Part shown: positions 1 to 5,009 of the stretch, in pieces | How the letters are laid out: the number at the start of each line of letters is the position of its first letter | Numbering within the stretch: position 1 is the stretch's first letter | Assembly (NCBI GenBank): GCA_937902605.1 | Contig: CALFNC010000468.1 | Span: 1-5,009 of the forward strand | Length of the DNA: 5,009 nt | Direction: 5' to 3' | DNA from: an uncultured Acidobacteriota bacterium | Lineage (GTDB): Bacteria; Acidobacteriota; Thermoanaerobaculia; UBA5066 | Notes under the pieces: generated by a model | What the model was told of the DNA's origin: nothing | Databases searched by the model: none | Seen by the model: only the letters and a program-made list of their open reading frames with translations | Program-made: the position numbers and the translations under genes

Positions 1-942
1 GTTCGGCAGGACGGTCAGCGTCATCGGCACTTTCACGACCGGGGGCTCCTTGAAGAGCTTGTTATACGGGCCGAACACCTCGGTCCGGATCGTCCCGGTG
101 TTCGATTCGAGGCGGACCAGCTCGACGGAGAACTCGTTCTTGTTCCGGGGCGCAAAGAACGGGTCCGAGGTGTAGTAGCTCGGCGTGCCGATCCGCCCTC
201 TCACGTCCGGCACGCCGAGACCGGAGAGAAGCTCGCCATTTTGGTAGTCCTTCGCGGGAAAAGTGACCGGGACGTGCATCACGATGGAGCGGATTCCCTT
301 GGCGCCCGCCGCCTCCCAGAACGGAGTCCCGAGGCGGTTGTTGGTGACCGTCGGGAGCGCCTCCGGAAGCATTCGCCCCGCCTTCCACCCGCCCCACCCG
401 GCGAAGGCCGCCACCAGAAGACCCGCTGCGAGGGCGGCGCGGCCGCTCCTCCTCCCCGCGAACCGGACCACGAGGAAGACGAGAAGGACGAGGAGCACGG
501 CGAAAGCGGCCCCCCCCGCCGGGTTCGCCGCCCCGAGGAGGAAGCGACGCTTCCCCTCCGTGGCGATCGCAAACTCGGGGCGATAGCTCTTCGGGTCCCG
601 CTTCAGGAAGTCGAAGATCTGCGTCCGCCCGGGCGAGAGTCCCGTCGAGAAGGTAGACCAGGAGACCGGCGTCTGCGCCGGGATGGTTGGGAGGAGCGGC
701 CGAAAGCCTCCCGCGGCCGCCAGCTTCGAGAGATTCGGCAGCTTCCCTTCGGCCAGCATTCGCTCGACGATCCGGTGGTCCGCCCCGTCGAATCCGAGGA
801 CGATCGTCTTCCCGGGAGGCACCTGGGAGGAGCCGGCTGCCGCGAGGAGCGGCTCCGAAGAGGCGACCGAGAGCACGACGGCTCCGGCGAGAAGAGAGGC
901 CGACAGACCCTGGACGCTAAACTTCCATCCCTTGAACGGCAC
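1..942 (-). CDS. Alkaline phosphatase superfamily phosphohydrolase, membrane-associated (N-terminal part, continues past left edge)
   Basis: Predicted phosphohydrolase or phosphodiesterase of the alkaline phosphatase / nucleotide pyrophosphatase superfamily (the COG3379-like group), probably acting outside the cytoplasmic membrane on an unknown phosphate ester. The frame is open from a GTG at 942 to the window edge (314 residues, no stop reached). Residues 1-36 look like a signal peptide or N-terminal anchor: lysines at 4 and 7, then a hydrophobic stretch. The first metal-binding block is IVLGFDGAD (47-55), with Asp52 the expected metal ligand. The nucleophile block QTPVSWSTFSTG (90-101) aligns with the Thr-containing block of nucleotide pyrophosphatases, making Thr91 the likely nucleophile. 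Two hydrophobic helices follow (about 145-159 and 169-183) and then a family-like GTPFWE segment (205-210). The C-terminal metal ligands lie outside the window. I chose GTG942 because the nearby ATG at 949 is in another frame and hits a stop at once, while the next in-frame starts would remove the signal segment. No Shine-Dalgarno is visible. The family call is firm; the substrate is unknown. Confidence 0.85.
   Translation of the reverse strand, partial: MPFKGWKFSVQGLSASLLAGAVVLSVASSEPLLAAAGSSQVPPGKTIVLGFDGADHRIVERMLAEGKLPNLSKLAAAGGFRPLLPTIPAQTPVSWSTFSTGLSPGRTQIFDFLKRDPKSYRPEFAIATEGKRRFLLGAANPAGGAAFAVLLVLLVFLVVRFAGRRSGRAALAAGLLVAAFAGWGGWKAGRMLPEALPTVTNNRLGTPFWEAAGAKGIRSIVMHVPVTFPAKDYQNGELLSGLGVPDVRGRIGTPSYYTSDPFFAPRNKNEFSVELVRLESNTGTIRTEVFGPYNKLFKEPPVVKVPMTLTVLPN
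918..923 (+). promoter_or_regulatory. Weak candidate -10 element TAAACT for the solute-binding protein gene
   Basis: TAAACT keeps only the TANNNT core plus one A (four of six consensus bases) and ends 8 nt before TTG932. It lies inside the divergent phosphohydrolase coding sequence. It is reported because the TTG start lacks a Shine-Dalgarno sequence and the other visible starts share the same arrangement. On its own it is weak. Confidence 0.15.
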
Positions 943-2494
943 GCGGCATTCTAACGGGACGCTCCGGTCCCGATTCCGGAACGCCCTTCTCGCGGCCGGC
1001 GCCCTCGGACTGGCCGCCGGCGCGGGTTGCCGGTCGCATCCCCCGGGTACATCCGGCGCGCTGATCGTGGCCCTCGCGACCGGCCCCCGCAACTTCGCCC
1101 CACGCGTCCTGACCGACCAGGCGTCGTGCCGGGTCCAGGACGTCGTCTTCAACGGGCTGCTGCGGAAGGGAGAACGGGGCGAGTTCCTGCCCGACCTGGC
1201 CGAGGAGATGACCTCGGAGGAGGCGCGCGTCTGGCGCTTCCGCCTCCGCCGGGGCGTCACGTTCCACGACGGGCGCCCCTTCACGTCCAAGGACGTCGCC
1301 TTCACCTTCCGGAGCCTGATGGACCCGGCCTTCGTCAGCAGCAAGAAGGAGCCGCTCCGCGCTGTCGAGTCGATCGAGACCCCAGGGCCGTTCGAAGTCG
1401 TCTTCCGTCTCCGCGAGCCGAACGCATCGTTCCCCGTCCAGCTCCTCCTCGGGATCCTCCCGGACGGGACGACGGCCGACGCGGCGCGGACCGGGCCGAT
1501 CGGCACGGGGCCGTACCGCTTCGTCGAGTACCGGTCCGACGACCGCGTCGTCTTCTCGCGCTGGGACGGCGCCTTCGGCGAGAAGGCCCTCATCCCGGCC
1601 CTCATCTACCGGATCGTCCCCGACGCCACGACCCGGGCGCTCGAGCTCCTGCGGGGGAGCGTCCACCTCTCGATCAACAACCTCCCGCCCGACCTTCTGC
1701 CCCGTCTTGCGGCGAGCCCCCGCCTGGCCGTGACGGTCCGTCCCGGGGCCAACTACGCCTACCTCGCGTTCAACCTCCGCGACGCCGTCCTCGGGAAGCT
1801 GGAGGTCCGGCGAGCCCTCGCGCTGGCGATCGACCGCGACGCCCTGGTCCACGGACTCTGGCGCGACACCGTCGAGACGACCGAGACGCTGCTGCCGCCG
1901 GGCCATTGGGCGCGGCTGGAGGATCTCCCCCCGCTCCGGCGAGACGTGGCCGAGGCCCGCCGGCTGCTCGACGCCGCTGGGTACCCCGACCCGGGGAACG
2001 GGCGGCCCCGGCTGACGCTCACCTGGAAGACGTCCACGGACGAGACGTCGCTCCTCCAGGCGACCGCCGTGGCCGACCAGTGGCGGGAGGCCGGGGTAGA
2101 GACCCGGATCCAGTCGAACGACTTCCCGGTCTTCTACCAGGACATCGTCAAGGGGAACTTCCGTCTCTACTCCCTCCGGTGGCAGGGGATCGTCGACCCT
2201 GACCACTATCGCGACGTCTTCCACTCGGCCTCGGTCCCTCCGAAGGGGTGGAACCGGGGGTTCTTCTCGGACCGGCTCGTCGACACATGGATCGAGCAGG
2301 CACGGGCCACCGCCGACCGGCCGGCGCGGAAGGAGCTCTACGCGAAGATCCAGCGGCGCATCGCCGAGGAGATTCCCTACGTCTCGCTCTACTTTGCAAA
2401 GACCGTGGCGGTTCACGACGCGGCGCTGACCGGGGTCGACACGATCAATCCGACGGGCGACTTCACGTTCCTGCCCCGCGTCGGTCGGAAGTAA
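932..2494 (+). CDS. Peptide/nickel-type ABC transporter substrate-binding protein, probable lipoprotein
   Basis: Extracytoplasmic solute-binding protein of SBP family 5 (the DppA/OppA/NikA type), which binds oligopeptides or similar ligands and delivers them to an ABC permease. From TTG932 it has 520 residues, normal for the family. Residues 12-32 form an Arg-rich then hydrophobic signal (ALLAAGALGLAAGAG) followed by Cys33, a likely lipidation site, although the residue three before Cys is Gly rather than the usual Leu. The family pattern is clear: FLPDLAEEM (85-93), then WRFRLRRGVTFHDG (101-114) and TSKDVAFTF. The C-terminal end has the usual EIPYVSLYF segment. TTG932 is the only ATG/GTG/TTG codon in frame between an ATG at 683 and the signal peptide. 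Starting at 683 would add 83 residues lying antisense to the neighbouring gene, so I reject it. No Shine-Dalgarno precedes TTG932, so the start is uncertain. Tandem stops TAA-TAG end the gene. No permease or ATPase gene is adjacent, so it is an orphan here; the substrate cannot be read from the sequence. Confidence 0.92.
   Translation: MNGTRHSNGTLRSRFRNALLAAGALGLAAGAGCRSHPPGTSGALIVALATGPRNFAPRVLTDQASCRVQDVVFNGLLRKGERGEFLPDLAEEMTSEEARVWRFRLRRGVTFHDGRPFTSKDVAFTFRSLMDPAFVSSKKEPLRAVESIETPGPFEVVFRLREPNASFPVQLLLGILPDGTTADAARTGPIGTGPYRFVEYRSDDRVVFSRWDGAFGEKALIPALIYRIVPDATTRALELLRGSVHLSINNLPPDLLPRLAASPRLAVTVRPGANYAYLAFNLRDAVLGKLEVRRALALAIDRDALVHGLWRDTVETTETLLPPGHWARLEDLPPLRRDVAEARRLLDAAGYPDPGNGRPRLTLTWKTSTDETSLLQATAVADQWREAGVETRIQSNDFPVFYQDIVKGNFRLYSLRWQGIVDPDHYRDVFHSASVPPKGWNRGFFSDRLVDTWIEQARATADRPARKELYAKIQRRIAEEIPYVSLYFAKTVAVHDAALTGVDTINPTGDFTFLPRVGRK
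948..953 (-). promoter_or_regulatory. Candidate -10 element TAGAAT for the phosphohydrolase gene
   Basis: On the minus strand TAGAAT matches TATAAT at five of six bases, followed by 5 nt (GCCGC) and then GTG942. This would fit a leaderless start slightly closer than the usual 6-7 nt. No -35-like hexamer is found at 16-18 nt further upstream (GAATCG at 17 nt). The site lies inside the 5' coding part of the divergent solute-binding protein gene. Confidence 0.28.
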
Positions 2495-2516
2495 TAGGCC
2501 GGGGCCGCGCACCCTT

Positions 2517-3176
2517 TCAGCGGACCGAGTCGCTCCGTCCGCCCCCCTCCGCCATCTCCGCCTCGAGGTGGTCGACGGAGTCGAGGAAGATCGGCGTGGC
2601 GACCCCGTTCCCGTCCCACTCGAAGAGTGAGTACGAGCCGTTCCGCTGCCGGATCTCGTCCATCCGCGAGAGGTGGCGCCCCAGGAGGACGGCCATCAGG
2701 ATCCGGTTGAAGCGGCCGTGCGCGACGATCAGCGGCGAACGGGCGCCCGACTGTCTCAAGCGCGTCAGCGCCCGCTCCGCACGCTCGGCCGCCATGACCG
2801 GCGACTCGCCCCGCGGCGTGGCGACCGCAACGTCGCCGGCCCTCCAGCGGGCGCGGATCTCGCCCACCTGACGCTCGAGGTCGTCGTCGAGGGAGCGCCC
2901 CGTCCACTCGCCCCAGTCGAACTCGACGAGGTCCGTGTCGATCCGGAGCGGGACGCCATGCGGAGCCAGGATGGTCGCGGCGGTTTCCTTCGCTCGGAGC
3001 ATCGGGCTGGAGACGACCACGTCGATCGGCTCACCGGCCAGCCGGATCGCCAGCGCCTCGGCCTGGCGGCGCCCCCGCGACGAGAGGGCGGTGTCGAGCC
3101 GGCACCCCTGGAGGGTCGACGCGAGGTTCCCCTCGCTCTCGCCGTGGCGAACGATCCCGACGCGCACAGCGGGCAT
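2517..3176 (-). CDS. Histidine phosphatase family protein (phosphoglycerate mutase-like)
   Basis: Cytoplasmic phosphatase or mutase of the histidine phosphatase superfamily, branch 1, working through a phosphohistidine intermediate. With ATG3176 it has 219 residues, a usual length. The signature VRHGESEGN has Arg10 and the catalytic His11. SSPMLRAKETA (56-66) carries the conserved Arg61. LVEFDWGEWTG (83-93) supplies the likely acid Glu85. RGES (122-125) and VAHG (151-154), with the second catalytic His153, complete the active site. There is no signal peptide or membrane segment. All catalytic positions are present, so the enzyme should be active; the substrate (phosphoglycerate, alpha-ribazole phosphate, phosphoserine, a sugar phosphate) cannot be told. 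A GTG at 3167, three codons in, is an equally good start (MRVGIVRHG) and sits exactly 7 nt after a TACAAT hexamer. I keep the ATG as the conventional choice. The gene converges on the solute-binding protein gene (22 bp between stops) and diverges from the methyltransferase gene (19 bp between starts). Confidence 0.92.
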   Translation of the reverse strand: MPAVRVGIVRHGESEGNLASTLQGCRLDTALSSRGRRQAEALAIRLAGEPIDVVVSSPMLRAKETAATILAPHGVPLRIDTDLVEFDWGEWTGRSLDDDLERQVGEIRARWRAGDVAVATPRGESPVMAAERAERALTRLRQSGARSPLIVAHGRFNRILMAVLLGRHLSRMDEIRQRNGSYSLFEWDGNGVATPIFLDSVDHLEAEMAEGGGRSDSVR

Positions 3177-3180
3177 TGTA
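3175..3180 (-). promoter_or_regulatory. Candidate -10 element TACAAT for the histidine phosphatase gene
   Basis: On the minus strand TACAAT matches the TATAAT consensus at five of six bases. It is followed by exactly 7 nt (GCCCGCT) and then GTG at 3167, in frame with the phosphatase. That spacing would put the transcription start on the GTG, giving a leaderless message. The hexamer overlaps the first bases of ATG3176, so if it is the real promoter, ATG3176 is not the start. Only a weak -35 (TTCATC, 17-nt spacer) is seen. Inferred from sequence only. Confidence 0.35.
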
Positions 3181-3194
3181 GTGGGGGCCGCCGC

Positions 3195-3200
3195 TATGAT
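3195..3200 (+). promoter_or_regulatory. Candidate -10 element TATGAT for the methyltransferase gene
   Basis: TATGAT matches TATAAT at five of six bases. It is followed by 7 nt (GAAGGCG) and then ATG3208, in frame with the methyltransferase, the spacing expected for a leaderless transcript. It overlaps the alternative start codons at 3196 and 3199, so use of this promoter would exclude them. No -35 resembling TTGACA lies 16-18 nt upstream. It mirrors the TACAAT element on the other strand. Inferred from sequence only. Confidence 0.35.
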
Positions 3201-4377
3201 GAAGGCGATGACCGACACCGGTGCGATGCAGCGCGCGATCGGCGACCCGGCCTTGGCCCGGCTCTTCACCCGCCGGTTCGTCGACACCGCGGAGCGATTC
3301 GACCGGCTCGTCGACGCCGCTGCGTGGCGAATCCTCGATCGGCTGGGCGCCTTGCCTGGCGCGGACGCCGTCGGCCCCGACGAGGCGGCAGCGAGGCTCT
3401 CGCTCGCCCCGCACACCCCCGGCGTCTTTCAGTTCCTCTACCGAAAGCTCGCCGACTCGGGCCACCTGATCGCCGTCGAGGGGCGGTACGTCGCGAGCGG
3501 CCCACCGCCTGACGACTTCGATCTCCTCGCGAGCGACTTCTCCGCGCAGGAGCCGAACGCGGCGACAGGAGCGGAGATCCTCGCCCTTCTCGTCGAGGAG
3601 GCGCCCGCCTTCTTCCGCGGGGAGAAGAGCGGAGAGGAGATTCTCTTCTCGCCGATTCGCCTCCCGCTCTGGTTCCGGTACTTCTCCAACCAGAACCTTC
3701 TCTACTCGATCAACAACTTTCTCGGAGCTGAGATCCTTTCCCGCTCGCTCCCCATCTCAGACGCCACCGTCCTGGAGGTGGGAGGCGGCGCGGGGAGCGC
3801 TGCCGAGGCAGCTATTGCCCGGTGTGGACGACAGATCGGCCGATACCGCTTCACCGAAGTCGTCCCGACGTTTCTCCGGCGCGGGGAGCGCGCGGCGCGC
3901 GCAGCAGCCAACGCAGCATCTGTAGCCAACCCCGCGGGCGCCGGAACAGAGATCGAGGCGTTCCGGTTCGACATGACGAAGCCGTGGGGCGAGCAGAGTG
4001 TGACCCCGTCGTCGCTCGACGCGGTCTATTCGGTGAACTGCTTCCATGTCGCCCCCGACCTCGATATGGTCCTGGCCGAGGCTTTCACGGCGCTGAAGCC
4101 GGGCGGCGCGGTGGTCGTCTCCGAGTGCCTCAAGCCGGGCGACCCGTTCCGGCCCATCTACGTCGACTTCGTCTTCGAGTTCCTCACCTCGTTCACGAAC
4201 GTCATGACGCACCCGGTGCGGCGTCCGGCGCATGGATTCCTGACCCCCGCGGCCTGGCGCGCTTCCTTCGAGACGGCGGGTTTCACCGGGGTCGAGGTCC
4301 ACCCCGACGTGGAGCGTCTCGGCACGCTCTTCCGGAACTTCTTCGCCGGCGCGGTCGTGGCCCGGCGTCCCGCCTGA
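3196..4377 (+). CDS. Class I SAM-dependent methyltransferase, polyketide-synthase C-MT-like
   Basis: Stand-alone S-adenosylmethionine-dependent methyltransferase of 393 residues from ATG3196. Residues about 40-100 look like a helical or winged-helix N-terminal domain ending in GRYVASG, as in many small-molecule methyltransferases. The Rossmann-fold core starts with motif I VLEVGGGAGS (192-201), the SAM-binding loop. Next come FTEVVPTFL (219-227), FRFDMTKPW (256-264), LDAVYSVNCFHVAPDL (274-289) and ALKPGGAVVVSE (299-310). This order and wording resemble the C-methyltransferase domains of polyketide synthases, as does the preceding segment with FFRGEKSGEEILFS (139-152); that assignment is inference. 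An Ala/Gly-rich stretch at 233-250 lies between core motifs. Several starts are possible: GTG3181, ATG3196, ATG3199 and ATG3208. A TATGAT hexamer at 3195-3200 lies 7 nt before ATG3208, which would suit a leaderless start there (389 residues). No Shine-Dalgarno with normal spacing is evident beyond a G-run at 3183-3187. No biosynthetic genes are adjacent, so the acceptor is unknown; an O- or N-methyltransferase remains possible. Confidence 0.88.
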   Translation: MMKAMTDTGAMQRAIGDPALARLFTRRFVDTAERFDRLVDAAAWRILDRLGALPGADAVGPDEAAARLSLAPHTPGVFQFLYRKLADSGHLIAVEGRYVASGPPPDDFDLLASDFSAQEPNAATGAEILALLVEEAPAFFRGEKSGEEILFSPIRLPLWFRYFSNQNLLYSINNFLGAEILSRSLPISDATVLEVGGGAGSAAEAAIARCGRQIGRYRFTEVVPTFLRRGERAARAAANAASVANPAGAGTEIEAFRFDMTKPWGEQSVTPSSLDAVYSVNCFHVAPDLDMVLAEAFTALKPGGAVVVSECLKPGDPFRPIYVDFVFEFLTSFTNVMTHPVRRPAHGFLTPAAWRASFETAGFTGVEVHPDVERLGTLFRNFFAGAVVARRPA

Positions 4378-4412
4378 GAGCGGCGCCTACCCCACTGCCA
4401 CCGATGGACGGC

Positions 4413-4428
4413 GGCGGGATCTCCCGCC
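4413..4428. terminator. GC-rich hairpin between convergent genes, possible bidirectional terminator
   Basis: GGCGGGA and TCCCGCC form a perfect 7-bp inverted repeat with a 2-nt centre; as RNA this gives about a 6-bp stem with a 4-nt loop. It sits in the 53-bp gap between the stop codons of the methyltransferase (ending 4377) and the aminopeptidase (stop at 4431-4433), immediately after the latter. No run of T follows on either strand, so it may be a weak or Rho-assisted terminator, or only an RNA 3'-end stabiliser. Confidence 0.4.
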
Positions 4429-4430
4429 AG

Positions 4431-5009
4431 CTACGCCTCTTTCGGGGCGGCCTCGGTCAGGACGCGCGGGTCGCCCTCGGTCACGACGACGTCGTCCTCA
4501 ATCCGGATCCCGATCCCGAGGTACTCGCGCGGGACGTTCTTCTCGTCGGGCCTGATGTAGAGCCCCGGCTCCACCGTCAGGACCATCCCGGCCTCGAGCG
4601 CCCGCGATGAGCCGTCCGGCGCCGCGTACCGCCCCCGGTCGTGGACGTCGAGGCCGAGCCAATGCGACGTCCGGTGGAGCGTGAACCTCTCGTACCTCTT
4701 GTTCGCAAGGAGCGTATTCGTCTTCCCCTTCAGGAGCCCGGCGTCGATCAGGCCGCCGACGAGGACCTCCTTCGCCGCGCGGTCCACGCCGTCGAACGGG
4801 AGGCCCGCCCGAACCTTCGCCGTGGCGGCCTTCAGCGCCGCCAGGACCACGCCGTAGAGCCTCTTCTGCGACTTCGTGAGCTCCCCCGAGACGGGGAAGG
4901 TGCGCGTGATGTCGGAGGCGTACCCCTGGTATTCGCACCCGGCGTCGACGAGCACGAGGTCCTTCGGGCCGATCCGCCGCGAATTCTCGACATAGTGGAG
5001 GATCGTCGC
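4431..5009 (-). CDS. pepP: Xaa-Pro aminopeptidase, M24 family (C-terminal part, start beyond right edge)
   Basis: C-terminal catalytic ('pita-bread') domain of a dinuclear metal aminopeptidase that removes the N-terminal residue before proline, normally cytoplasmic. The frame is open from the right edge to TAG at 4431-4433, giving 192 residues in the window. Counting from the first in-window residue, the family ligands are Asp22 (VLVDAG), Asp33 (SDITRTFP), His116 (HRTSHWLGLDVHD), Glu147 (VEPGLY) and Glu171 (RIED). The accessory histidines His5 (ILHY), His112 and His123 are also present, at spacings matching E. coli PepP His243/His350/His354/His361. The SHWLGLDVHD block favours aminopeptidase P over prolidase or methionine aminopeptidase. 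The complete ligand set indicates an active enzyme. The N-terminal creatinase-like domain and the start are outside the window. The GTG at 4955 is an internal Val codon of the LVLVDAG strand, not the start. The gene converges on the methyltransferase gene. Confidence 0.93.
   Translation of the reverse strand, partial: ATILHYVENSRRIGPKDLVLVDAGCEYQGYASDITRTFPVSGELTKSQKRLYGVVLAALKAATAKVRAGLPFDGVDRAAKEVLVGGLIDAGLLKGKTNTLLANKRYERFTLHRTSHWLGLDVHDRGRYAAPDGSSRALEAGMVLTVEPGLYIRPDEKNVPREYLGIGIRIEDDVVVTEGDPRVLTEAAPKEA

Noticed and set aside
683..931. N-terminal extension of the solute-binding protein from ATG683
   Set aside because: This stretch lies antisense to the signal peptide and catalytic blocks of the phosphohydrolase and would bury the lipoprotein signal peptide more than 90 residues inside the protein.
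241..954. Plus-strand open frame of 237 codons across the phosphohydrolase gene
   Set aside because: The translation is charged, low-complexity and motif-free, while the minus strand here carries alkaline phosphatase superfamily motifs in one unbroken frame.
917..2512. Long minus-strand open frame of 531 codons covering the solute-binding protein gene
   Set aside because: It is the antisense shadow of a clearly recognisable family-5 binding protein. Its translation is Arg/Asp/Glu/Pro/Gly-rich without any family motif, as expected from high-GC codon bias.
2935..3195. 87-codon upstream extension of the methyltransferase
   Set aside because: It is antisense to the N-terminal half of the phosphatase, including its catalytic motif, and has no recognisable domain.
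3177..3416. 80-codon upstream extension of the histidine phosphatase
   Set aside because: It overlaps the methyltransferase coding sequence on the other strand, and the family's RHG motif normally lies within the first dozen or so residues, as it does from 3176 or 3167.
2673..3512. Plus-strand open frame of 279 codons across the phosphatase and the start of the methyltransferase
   Set aside because: It is an out-of-frame shadow with Arg/Pro/Gly-rich translation, crossing two genes whose frames carry clear motifs.
1..5009. A defence island, mobile element, CRISPR array or novel multi-gene system
   Set aside because: No array-like repeats, transposase, integrase, nuclease or toxin-antitoxin motifs, tRNA or composition break were seen. 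All five genes belong to common enzyme or transport families in alternating orientations.

Overview
The window is GC-rich chromosomal DNA from a bacterium, with five protein-coding genes packed almost end to end. Two of them run off the window edges. I see no RNA gene, mobile element, CRISPR array or long repeat. The lineage cannot be fixed from this sequence. The strong G/C preference at third positions and the membrane-associated alkaline-phosphatase-superfamily enzyme would fit Acidobacteriota or another GC-rich, poorly cultured group, but this is a weak inference.

Layout: (1) Positions 942 down to 1, minus strand, hold the N-terminal 314 residues of an exported or membrane-anchored phosphohydrolase of the alkaline phosphatase superfamily. 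It has a GTG start and continues beyond the left edge. (2) Positions 932-2494, plus strand, hold a probable lipoprotein: an extracellular solute-binding protein of the peptide/nickel ABC transporter family (SBP family 5). It is divergent from gene 1, and the two 5' ends appear to overlap. (3) Positions 3176 down to 2517, minus strand, hold a histidine phosphatase (phosphoglycerate mutase-like). It converges on gene 2 with a 22-bp gap. (4) Positions 3196-4377, plus strand, hold a SAM-dependent methyltransferase whose conserved blocks resemble polyketide synthase C-methyltransferase domains. It is divergent from gene 3 with only 19 bp between start codons. (5) The right edge down to 4431, minus strand, holds the C-terminal 192 residues of a Xaa-Pro aminopeptidase (M24 family) with the expected metal ligands. 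It converges on gene 4 across 53 bp containing a GC-rich hairpin.

The orientations alternate strictly (-,+,-,+,-), so no two neighbours form a co-directional operon and no shared pathway is evident. The genes look like unrelated housekeeping or accessory functions: periplasmic phosphate-ester chemistry, peptide binding, small-molecule dephosphorylation, methylation and proline-peptide cleavage.

The most interesting feature is the arrangement of the starts. None of the four visible start codons has a convincing Shine-Dalgarno sequence. Each has a TANNNT (-10-like) hexamer 5-8 nt upstream of a usable start codon, and this is mirrored exactly (7-nt spacing on both strands) in the 3165-3210 divergent region. 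This suggests leaderless transcription with compact back-to-back promoters lying inside the coding sequences. I found no evidence of a defence, mobile or otherwise novel multi-gene system.
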